Shown in pieces: positions 16,167 through 22,926 of a stretch of DNA of 35,588 bases. Source of the stretch: Alphaproteobacteria bacterium (GTDB lineage: Bacteria > Pseudomonadota > Alphaproteobacteria > CACIAM-22H2); the NCBI GenBank assembly GCA_016793165.1, contig JAEULA010000023.1, forward strand, positions 1 to 35,588, in the 5' to 3' direction. The stretch's first letter is position 1. Every line of letters starts with the position of its first letter. The notes beneath the pieces are model-generated. The model saw only the letters and a list, made by a program, of their open reading frames with translations, was not told the origin of the DNA and made no database searches. The position numbers were made by a program, and so were the translations under genes.

Positions 16167-17006
16167 TCACAAGACGGTGATCTCGGCCCGGTTGGTGAAG
16201 GTCAGGTCGAGGGTGTCGTACCAGTCGAACTCGAAGGCGCCGCTGCGCTCGGCGCGGGCGTGGAAGAGGAAGTAGGGGTTGGTGGCGATCGCCGGGTAGA
16301 GCCGGGCCCGGAACAGCTCGCCCCCGGCAAAGGTGCAGGTGAAGCGCGAAATGATGCGCTGCCTCACCCATTCCTCGCCGGCGCCGAGCCGCAGGCCCGT
16401 CTCCATCGGATGCGAGATCAGCGCCCGGATCGCGACGATCTCGCCGCGACGCGCCTGCGCCGGCACGTTCACCCGGGTCCGCGGCTTGAAGGCGACGACG
16501 TCGTCGTTGGAGCCTTCGCCGATCTGGGCGCAGGCGCCGAAGCTGACCGCGACGTCGCGATCGGCCCGCAGGTGGCGGCCATCGCTCATCTGGGCGACCG
16601 CCGTCACGGTCTGGGAGCTCTCGAGCCGGATCCGGGTCGCGATCTCGGCGCGCCCGTTCTCCGGCGTGAGCCAGGCCGACAGCACATGCGGCGTCGGATT
16701 CTTGTGCGCCACGACATGGACGACGCGCGGGTAGTCGGCCGGCGTCATCGCGCAGTCGAAACCGATCGACAGCGGCACGGCGGAGCCGGCATCCGCGTGC
16801 TCCGGCAGGTCGAGCGATATCCCGTCACGCCGGTACGCGACACCGCCGAAGAAGGCGCGGATCGCGTCCTCCGCGCTGCGCCACAGGGGATCGAAGCCGC
16901 GCAGGTCGGTCACCTGGGCGCGGCCCGGCGACGCGACCGCCACGACGCCGCCCGCACAGGCACCGGAGATCAGGCGACGCCGCGTCATACGGCCTGCGCG
17001 TTCCAT
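16167..17006 (-). CDS. Fused SoxYZ-like sulfur carrier protein (copy 2)
   Basis: A 279-residue protein, first gene of the Sox/Mo-hydroxylase operon. Tat signal 'MTRRRLISGACAGGVVAVAS' (internal Met is residue 7; ATG 17006 has GGTGGAG upstream and is preferred). The SoxY-like domain ends at Cys159 in 'SFGACAQIG'; the SoxZ-like domain has 'SHPMETGLR', Cys224 in 'FTCTFAGG', and 'ATNPYFLF'. It is clearly paralogous to copy 1: the two share the domain junction, both cysteines and the C-terminal 'YTNRA'/'FTNRA' ending. With soxX and soxA downstream it is the obvious acceptor of a SoxAX-made thiol adduct. Cys in the linker instead of at a free C terminus is the main departure from true SoxY. Confidence 0.9.
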   Translation of the reverse strand: MERAGRMTRRRLISGACAGGVVAVASPGRAQVTDLRGFDPLWRSAEDAIRAFFGGVAYRRDGISLDLPEHADAGSAVPLSIGFDCAMTPADYPRVVHVVAHKNPTPHVLSAWLTPENGRAEIATRIRLESSQTVTAVAQMSDGRHLRADRDVAVSFGACAQIGEGSNDDVVAFKPRTRVNVPAQARRGEIVAIRALISHPMETGLRLGAGEEWVRQRIISRFTCTFAGGELFRARLYPAIATNPYFLFHARAERSGAFEFDWYDTLDLTFTNRAEITVL

Positions 17007-17078
17007 CGACGGTCTCCACCGGCAACCCGGCCGACTGGACATGCCGCCGAGTCCCGACGGCGGCTGCGTTCCGGCGAT

Positions 17079-17099
17079 CGCCCCGGTGGTCCCGGGGCG
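17079..17099 (-). other. Hairpin in the leader before the SoxYZ-like operon
   Basis: A perfect 8-bp GC-only stem (17079-17086 with 17092-17099) and 5-base loop, between the beta-hydroxyacid dehydrogenase stop (17160) and the carrier start (17006). No T run follows on either strand. It may be a weak terminator of the upstream operon, or a 5' leader element if transcription starts at the candidate promoter at 17113-17141. Confidence 0.4.
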
Positions 17100-17112
17100 T
17101 GCCGCAGCCCGG

Positions 17113-17141
17113 AGGATAGGCGGATCGCCGCAGCGTTCCAA
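17113..17141 (-). promoter_or_regulatory. Candidate sigma-70-type promoter for the soxYZ-ior-soxXA operon
   Basis: On the minus strand, TTGGAA (17141-17136) and TATCCT (17118-17113) are separated by 17 bases. Each matches four of six consensus positions. This is the best pair in the 153-base gap before the carrier gene and would give a leader of about 100 bases containing the hairpin at 17079-17099. In GC-rich DNA such a pair is suggestive only. Confidence 0.3.
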
Positions 17142-17159
17142 TCAGCGCCGGGTCGGACC

Positions 17160-18101
17160 TCAACGATCCTGCCGCGGCGGGCGATCGGAACCGAAGAAGC
17201 GCTTGCCATGGCGCGTCTCCAGTAGCCGGGACACGGCGGTGAATTCCTCCTTGGCGAGACCGGCCTCGACCGCCTCGCGGTAGTCGCGCGCGGCCGCCTG
17301 GAACAGCGGCAGGTCGAGGCCGGCTGCCTCCGTCTCGCGACGCAACGCCTCGGTGTCCTTGGCGGCGATGTAGAGGCGGCCCCAGCCCTCGTCGCGCGCG
17401 GCAGCGACGCCGGCGGCATGCAGGTCGAAATACTTCGACCAGCCGATGCCCCCACCCTGCTTGACCACGTCGATGAACGCCGCGACGTCGATGCCGCGCG
17501 TACGTGCGAGCGCCAGCGCCTCGGCGGTCGCCAGCGCATAGACGTAGCCGAGGCCGTTCTGCAGGAGCTTGATCGTGTTGGCGGCGCCGTTGTCGCCGAC
17601 ATGACGCCACGCCCGGCCCATGACGCGCAGCAGCGGCTCGACGCGCTGCGCGGCGGCCGCATCGCCCGAGACCACGAAGAAGAGCTGGGCGGCGGCGGAC
17701 TCCGGCGGCCGGCCCACGAGCAGCGTCTCGATGTGGCGGGCACCGCGCGCCTGCATCGCGGCCGCGAGGTCGCGCGCCATCGCCGAGTCGATCGTCGAGG
17801 ACTCGGCCGTGATCAGGCCCGGCCGCGCGGCGGCGATCAGGCCGTCGGCGCCGCGATAGACCGCCGCCACCGCATCGACCGACGGCAGGCAGGTGAACAC
17901 GACGTCGCACGCGCGCGCCATCGCGGCCGGCGAGTCGGCGAGCTTCAGGCCCGGCACCGCCGCGCCGCGCGCGCGGGCCGCGGGATCGGAGTCGCAGCCC
18001 CAGGCCTCGACGCCGGCCTTGGCGAGATTGGCGGCCATCGGCAGGCCCATCGCGCCGAGGCCGATCACGCCGGCGCGCAGCGACACGGCGGGCATCGTCA
18101 C
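17160..18101 (-). CDS. NAD(P)-dependent beta-hydroxyacid dehydrogenase (3-hydroxyisobutyrate dehydrogenase family)
   Basis: About 313 residues. The N-terminal Rossmann motif 'VIGLGAMGLPMAANL' is followed by 'DVVFTCLPS', and the substrate segment is replaced by 'ESSTIDSAMA', a variant of the family's D-x-S-T. The catalytic Lys lies in 'NTIKLLQNGLGY' together with the conserved Asn; the C-terminal helical domain contains 'GLDLPLFQAA'. The family interconverts beta-hydroxyacids and aldehydes, and includes sulfolactaldehyde, tartronate-semialdehyde and hydroxyisobutyrate enzymes. GTG 18101 overlaps the sulfatase TGA as GTGA, so translation is coupled; ATG 18095 is the alternative start. The context suggests that it acts on the product released by the sulfatase. 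Confidence 0.88.
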   Translation of the reverse strand: MTMPAVSLRAGVIGLGAMGLPMAANLAKAGVEAWGCDSDPAARARGAAVPGLKLADSPAAMARACDVVFTCLPSVDAVAAVYRGADGLIAAARPGLITAESSTIDSAMARDLAAAMQARGARHIETLLVGRPPESAAAQLFFVVSGDAAAAQRVEPLLRVMGRAWRHVGDNGAANTIKLLQNGLGYVYALATAEALALARTRGIDVAAFIDVVKQGGGIGWSKYFDLHAAGVAAARDEGWGRLYIAAKDTEALRRETEAAGLDLPLFQAAARDYREAVEAGLAKEEFTAVSRLLETRHGKRFFGSDRPPRQDR

Positions 18102-19627
18102 GCCATCCCGACCTGCGGGCGCGGCGCGCAGGCGTCGTCCGGCCGGCTCCGGATCATGTCGCCGAGCTCCCGCCGCCGCCCGGCATAGGCCGGATCGTCG
18201 AAGCGGTTGACCGTCTCCAGCGGGTCCTCGGCAAGGTCGTAGAGCTCGCCCGCCCCGGAGTTCAGCTCGAGCGTCAGCTTGAGGGACTTCGTGCGCACCG
18301 TGCGCAGCGCGAGGTCGACGCCGCAGCGCGAGGCCCGCAGCTCCCATTCCGAGCGCGCGAAGTCGCGGCTGTCGCCGTCGGCCTCGACCAGCTTGCGCAG
18401 CGAGCGGCTGTGCACGGCCCGCGGCATCGCCGCCCCGGCGTAGTCGCAGAAGGTCTGCGGCAGGTCGAGCGTCGACACCGGATCGGCGACGACCTTGCCG
18501 CGCGGTACGCCCGGTCCCTCGAAGAGCAGGCCGATGCGCAGGAGGCCTTCATAGGCCATCGGCCCCTTGAGCAGCAGGCCGTGGTCGCCGAGCCAGTCGC
18601 CGTGATCGGTCGAGTAGACGATCAGCGTGTTCTCCTCGAGCCCGAGATCGCGCAGCGCGAGGCGCAGCCGGCCGACCTGATGGTCGATCAGCGAGATCAT
18701 GCCGTAGTAGTTGGCGATCAGCGCGCGCAGCTGCTTCTCGGACTGGTGCGGCGTGCGCGAGGACTTCTCGCGGAACTTGCGCAGGCGCTCGTCGGCCATC
18801 TTCGGCTTGCCCTCGAGGGCGGCGCGGTGCCACCACGGCCGCCGGTCGAGATCGAGCTCGCGATGCGTGGGGATGTCGACCTCGTCGGGATGGTGCATGT
18901 AGCACCACGGCTCCGGCGCATCGAACGGGTGGTGCGGATCGGGGAACGACGCCCAGACGCAGAACGGCCCGTCGCGATGCGAGCGCAGGTACTCGATCGT
19001 GCGATCGCCGATCCAGGTCGAGTTGTGCCAGGCCAGCGGCAGCGCCGAGTTGAAGGTCTCGTGCGCGTCGGAGAGCGGCGGGAGCTTCGTCTGGTAGAGC
19101 TTCGTGCGCTCCTCGCCGCGACCGTCCGCGTGGTACCAGCGCTCGTAATGCTGGCCGAGCGGCGGCTTCATCGGCGGCCACATGTTGTGGCCCTCGAGCA
19201 TCATCTCGACATGGTCGAACCCGCAATAGGGCCCGTACCAGTCGGCGCCGTACCTGGCGCTGCTCTCCCGGCACTCCGGCGTGCCGGTCGGCGCGAAGGT
19301 GTGCGAGGTGTTGAAATGCGCCTTGCCGATCACGGCGGTCGCGTAGCCGGCGCGCGCGAGCGTGCGGGCGAAGCCCTGCTCGCCGTACTCGGACGGCAGG
19401 TCGATGCCGTTGTCGGACACGCCGTGCGTGAGGGGCAGGAGGCCGGTGAGGATCGAGCAACGCGACGGCTGGCAGACGAGATTGGGCGTGATGGCCGCGG
19501 CGAAGCGCGTGCCGTTGCGCGCCATCTCGTCGAGATGCGGAGTCTTCACCTTGCGCCCCTCGAAGCCGTAGCAGTCGCCGCGCTGCTGGTCCGAGGTGAT
19601 GAACAGGATGTTGGTCTTGCGGGTCAT
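18098..19627 (-). CDS. Cytoplasmic sulfatase with formylglycine motif
   Basis: A 509-residue type I sulfatase of the alkaline phosphatase fold. The modification motif C-x-P-S-R reads 'CQPSRCSILTG'; Cys52 would be converted to formylglycine. Metal-binding residues are visible in 'NILFITSDQQRGD' (Asp13, Gln14) and 'YSTDHGDWLGDHGL'. There is no signal peptide, so it probably hydrolyses a sulfate ester inside the cell after import by the adjacent ABC system. It resembles choline-sulfatase- and arylsulfatase-like enzymes in length, but the substrate is not readable. No formylglycine-generating enzyme is in the window. It is preceded by a hairpin after the binding-protein gene and overlaps the dehydrogenase gene by 4 bases. 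Confidence 0.93.
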   Translation of the reverse strand: MTRKTNILFITSDQQRGDCYGFEGRKVKTPHLDEMARNGTRFAAAITPNLVCQPSRCSILTGLLPLTHGVSDNGIDLPSEYGEQGFARTLARAGYATAVIGKAHFNTSHTFAPTGTPECRESSARYGADWYGPYCGFDHVEMMLEGHNMWPPMKPPLGQHYERWYHADGRGEERTKLYQTKLPPLSDAHETFNSALPLAWHNSTWIGDRTIEYLRSHRDGPFCVWASFPDPHHPFDAPEPWCYMHHPDEVDIPTHRELDLDRRPWWHRAALEGKPKMADERLRKFREKSSRTPHQSEKQLRALIANYYGMISLIDHQVGRLRLALRDLGLEENTLIVYSTDHGDWLGDHGLLLKGPMAYEGLLRIGLLFEGPGVPRGKVVADPVSTLDLPQTFCDYAGAAMPRAVHSRSLRKLVEADGDSRDFARSEWELRASRCGVDLALRTVRTKSLKLTLELNSGAGELYDLAEDPLETVNRFDDPAYAGRRRELGDMIRSRPDDACAPRPQVGMA

Positions 19628-19647
19628 GTCTCGCTACCGGCTGAAGC

Positions 19648-19678
19648 GGCACCGATGCCGGAGGCCGGCATCGGTGCC
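19648..19678 (-). terminator. Strong hairpin after the ABC binding-protein gene
   Basis: A perfect 14-bp stem (19648-19661 with 19665-19678) and a 3-base loop, starting 10 bases after the binding-protein stop on the minus strand. The sequence after it has no real T run. In operons where a binding protein must be abundant, such a hairpin commonly shields the upstream mRNA and partly terminates before the downstream genes, here the sulfatase and dehydrogenase. Confidence 0.55.
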
Positions 19679-19688
19679 TGGACGACGC

Positions 19689-20978
19689 TCAGCTGCGCTG
19701 CGCGCGCTTGAGCTCCTGATCTGCCTTGGCCGCCGCCTTGGCGATCGCGTCCTTCGGCGCCTCGCCGCCGAGCACGACCGCCTGCACCATCTCGGAGCAG
19801 ATCTGCAGGACGGCCGGCACGCCGATCACGCCCGGGAAGGGCTGCGCGAACGGGATCGTGTCGAGGAAGGCTTGGCCGAGCGGATTCTGCGCCAGGAAGC
19901 GCCGGTACTCGGCGTGCTCGATCGCGGCCTGCGAGTTCGGGATGGCACCGCTCTCGCCGGCCCAGCGCCCGCTGATCGCCGGCTGGACCCACCAGTTGGC
20001 GAACTTGGCGAACGCCTCCTTGTTGCGGCTCGCCGTCGACAGCGTGAAGTAGTTGCCGGCGAAATGCGCGCCGCGCTGCGCGCGCCGCGGCGGCGGCGCC
20101 GTCATGCTCGGCACCTTCGAGGCGAGGATGCCCGCCGTCCACACGGGGTAGAGCAGCACGGAGCCGATCTTGCGCGTCGCCCACTCGGTCCAGGCCTGCA
20201 CGTCGGTGTACATCTTGCGCGGCGAGATCTTGTGCTTGTTCACCGCGTCGCCCATGAAGGTCAGGGCGTCGAGCCCGGCGGCGGAGTTGAAGGCGGTCGC
20301 TTTGCCGTCGGGCGTGAGCAGCGAACCGCCGGCCCCGAGCAGGAACGCGTAGTAGTTCTGCGCGGTGGTGAAGCCGGCCTGGTTGCCGAGCATCAGGCCC
20401 CACTGGTTCTCGGCCGCGTTCGTGGTCTTGCGCGCCTGCTCGACCAGTTCGTCCCAGCTCTCGGGCGCCTTCTTCGGATCGAGCCCGGCCTTCTCCATGA
20501 GCTCGGTGTTGTAGCACATGGCGCCGAGCCCGCCGTTCACCGGCACGCCGAAGCGCTGGCCGCCGAACACGGTGATCGGGTCGAAGTTCTTGAGCGTCGT
20601 CGGATGCAGCGTCACCAGCCCGTCGAGTGGCGCGATCACCTTGTTCGACGCCATGTCGGGGGGCACGTAGCCCGGCGCATGGAAGACGTCCGGCGGCGCG
20701 CCGGCCGCGACGGCGGCGAGATACTTGGCGGTGATCTCCGCCGGGCCGAAGGACTGCGCCTTCACCTCGACGTCGGGCGTGGCGTCGTTGAACTCCTTCA
20801 GGAAGCGATTGAAGATCTCGAAGTTCGCGCCGACGAAGTGCACCCACATCGTGACCTGGCGCTTGGCGCCCTGGGCGATCGCGGGTGCGGCGAGCAGCGT
20901 CCCCGCCCCGACCGCCGCGGCGGTGGCGCCCATCAGCCGGCGCCGGTTGACCTGTCCGACCGTGCTCGATTTCGACAT
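19689..20978 (-). CDS. ABC transporter extracellular solute-binding protein, family 1
   Basis: A 429-residue periplasmic binding protein with a Tat-like leader ('NRRRLMGATAAAVGAGTLLAAPAIAQ'). The mature part has family-1 (sugar, polyol, glycerol-3-phosphate type) features: 'FNRFLKEFNDATPDVEVK', 'KYLAAVAAGAPPDVF', 'FGVPVNGGLGAMCYNTELM', 'PESWDELVEQARK' and 'FAKFANWWVQP'. Together with two permeases it forms an importer. Followed by a cytoplasmic sulfatase, the most likely cargo is a sulfated sugar or another small sulfate ester, but that is inference from context. ATG 20978 has a GGGAGGGGA ribosome binding site. Confidence 0.92.
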   Translation of the reverse strand: MSKSSTVGQVNRRRLMGATAAAVGAGTLLAAPAIAQGAKRQVTMWVHFVGANFEIFNRFLKEFNDATPDVEVKAQSFGPAEITAKYLAAVAAGAPPDVFHAPGYVPPDMASNKVIAPLDGLVTLHPTTLKNFDPITVFGGQRFGVPVNGGLGAMCYNTELMEKAGLDPKKAPESWDELVEQARKTTNAAENQWGLMLGNQAGFTTAQNYYAFLLGAGGSLLTPDGKATAFNSAAGLDALTFMGDAVNKHKISPRKMYTDVQAWTEWATRKIGSVLLYPVWTAGILASKVPSMTAPPPRRAQRGAHFAGNYFTLSTASRNKEAFAKFANWWVQPAISGRWAGESGAIPNSQAAIEHAEYRRFLAQNPLGQAFLDTIPFAQPFPGVIGVPAVLQICSEMVQAVVLGGEAPKDAIAKAAAKADQELKRAQRS

Positions 20979-21007
20979 GGCTGTCCCCTCCCTTGGGTTG
21001 ACCGACG

Positions 21008-21841
21008 TTAGCCCTTGAGCCCGCTCATCGCGATGCCCTTCACGAAGTAGCGCTGCAGCAGCACGTAGATCGTCACCGTCGGCACGACCGACATGGTCAC
21101 GACCGCCATCACCACGCCCCAGTCGACGACCTCGGCCTGCTTCATCGCCGCGATCAGGAGCTGGATCGTCCACATCTCGGTCGACTGCACGACGATCAGC
21201 GGCCAGAAGAACTCGTTCCACGAGGCGGTGAACGTGAAGATCGCCAGCGTCGCCACCGCGGGCCCGCACAGCGGCACCAGGACGCGCGTCAGCGTCTGCA
21301 GCCGCGAGCAGCCGTCGATCCGCGCGGCCTCCTCCAGCTCGCGCGGCAGCGTCTGGAGGAACTGGCGCATCAGGAAGATGCCGAGCGGCGTCATGATCCG
21401 CGGCACGATCAGGCCCTGGTAGGTGTCGATCCAGCCGAGCCATTTGATGAGCATGAACGCCGGAATCATCGTGACCTGGCTTGGGATCATCATCGTGCCG
21501 AGAATGAGCAGGAACAGCGCCTCGCGGCCGGGGAAGCGCAGCCGTGCGAACGGATAGGCGGTGAAGACGCTCGTCACGACGACGGCGAGCGTCTCGACGC
21601 CGGCCATGACGATGCTGTTGAGGATGGCGCGCCCCACGGGATGCTTCTCGATCGCCTCGACGTAGTTGCCGAGGATCGGATTGGCGGGGATGAGCTCGAT
21701 CCGCGCCTGGAAGATCTCGACGTTCGGCTTGAACGACGACGACATCATCCAGGCATAGGGGAACAGCGTCAGCGCCGTGCAGAGCACGAGCAGCGCGTAG
21801 AGCGCGAAGCGGACGGCGGCGGCACGCGACTCGTGGCTCAT
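21008..21841 (-). CDS. ABC transporter permease, MalG/UgpE-like
   Basis: A 277-residue inner-membrane permease with about six helices. The cytoplasmic EAA loop that contacts the ATPase reads 'LEEAARIDGCSRLQTL', and 'LFPYAWMMSSSFK' and 'LILGTMMIPSQVTMIP' are typical of carbohydrate-uptake family CUT1 second permeases. Start ATG 21841 overlaps the first permease's TGA (ATGA), so the two subunits are made in matched amounts. No ATP-binding subunit is encoded in the cluster, so the importer must borrow an MsmX/UgpC-like ATPase from elsewhere or from outside the window. Confidence 0.93.
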   Translation of the reverse strand: MSHESRAAAVRFALYALLVLCTALTLFPYAWMMSSSFKPNVEIFQARIELIPANPILGNYVEAIEKHPVGRAILNSIVMAGVETLAVVVTSVFTAYPFARLRFPGREALFLLILGTMMIPSQVTMIPAFMLIKWLGWIDTYQGLIVPRIMTPLGIFLMRQFLQTLPRELEEAARIDGCSRLQTLTRVLVPLCGPAVATLAIFTFTASWNEFFWPLIVVQSTEMWTIQLLIAAMKQAEVVDWGVVMAVVTMSVVPTVTIYVLLQRYFVKGIAMSGLKG

Positions 21842-22779
21842 CCCATCTGCACCGGCCGGCCGAAGGCTTTGAACTGGAGGAGGGTGAGCAGGAAGATGAT
21901 CACGAACAGCACGAAGCCGATCGCGCTCGCATACCCCATGCGGAAATAGGTGAAGGCCTGCTGGTAGAGGAAGAAGACCAGGACCGAGGTGGCGTTGGCC
22001 GGGCCGCCGGCGGTCATCACGTAGACCAGCGCGAAGACCTGGAACGACAGGATCACCGACATCACGACGACGAACAGGATCGTCGGCTTGAGCAGCGGCA
22101 GCGTGATGCGCCAGAACGAGTCCCACGCGCTCGCGCCGTCGATGCGCGCCGCCTCGTAGTAGGTGCCGTCGATGCCCTGCAGCCCGGCGAGGAAGATCGT
22201 CGAGAAGTAGCCGATGTTGCGCCAGGCGGCGGTCAAGATCAGGGCGAACAGCGCGGTGCCCGGATCGGCGAGCCACAGCGGCCCCTCGAGGCCGATCCCG
22301 CGCAGCAGCTGATTGATGAACCCGTATTGCGGGTCGAAGATCCACACCCAGACGATGCCGATCGCGACCAGCGAGGTGACCGCCGGCAGGTAGAAGACGG
22401 TGCGATAGAGCTTGATCCAGCGCAGCTTCTGGTCGAGCAGCAGCGCCATGCCGAGCGAGAGGACGAGGATGCACGCCGTGATCCCGGCGGTGAACACGAC
22501 GGTCTGGCCGAGGCTGCGCCGGAAATCGGGATCGTCCGCCAGCGACGTGTAGTTCTCGAGCCCCACCCAGTAGGGGCTCGGCGACATCATGTTCCAGTCG
22601 TGGAAGCTCAGATAGAAGGAGTAGCCGACCGGAAAGCCGACGAAGAGCGAGAAGAAGGCGAGCGCCGGCAGGATCGCGGCCCAGGCGAAGCGGGTCTCCT
22701 CGTTCCACCAGCGCGGGGGAAGCGGACGCCTCGACGGCGACGACGCGGACGCGGACCGCTCGGCAAGACCTGCTGACAT
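21838..22779 (-). CDS. ABC transporter permease, MalF/UgpA-like
   Basis: A 313-residue inner-membrane permease. The N-terminal ~30 residues are hydrophilic, then 'ILPALAFFSLFVGFPVGY' begins the first helix. CUT1-typical segments include 'GLENYTSL', 'YRTVFYLPAVTS' and the EAA loop 'YYEAARIDGASAWDSF'. It forms a heterodimer with the following permease to move the cargo of the family-1 binding protein. ATG 22779 has GGGGAGG directly upstream. It is the first gene of the ABC/sulfatase operon, 147 bases after the D-aminopeptidase gene on the same strand; that gap holds no gene I can see. Confidence 0.93.
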   Translation of the reverse strand: MSAGLAERSASASSPSRRPLPPRWWNEETRFAWAAILPALAFFSLFVGFPVGYSFYLSFHDWNMMSPSPYWVGLENYTSLADDPDFRRSLGQTVVFTAGITACILVLSLGMALLLDQKLRWIKLYRTVFYLPAVTSLVAIGIVWVWIFDPQYGFINQLLRGIGLEGPLWLADPGTALFALILTAAWRNIGYFSTIFLAGLQGIDGTYYEAARIDGASAWDSFWRITLPLLKPTILFVVVMSVILSFQVFALVYVMTAGGPANATSVLVFFLYQQAFTYFRMGYASAIGFVLFVIIFLLTLLQFKAFGRPVQMG

Positions 22780-22926
22780 CGCCTCCCCAGCCGATGATCG
22801 CCATCCCCTGCGTGCATAAGAGCAGCGCCCCGGGGGCCGGCGCAACCGGCGATGTCCGTCGGCGCCGGACTCGTCGCGACCGGCGGGCAGCGGGGTCCGC
22901 GCCGGCGCGGGCGGCCGAAGCGCCGC

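Noticed and set aside
15589..16371. Upstream extension of the second large subunit frame
   Set aside because: It overlaps the whole 2Fe-2S gene in another frame and lacks family similarity; ATG 15588 has a strong ribosome binding site and a Tat leader.
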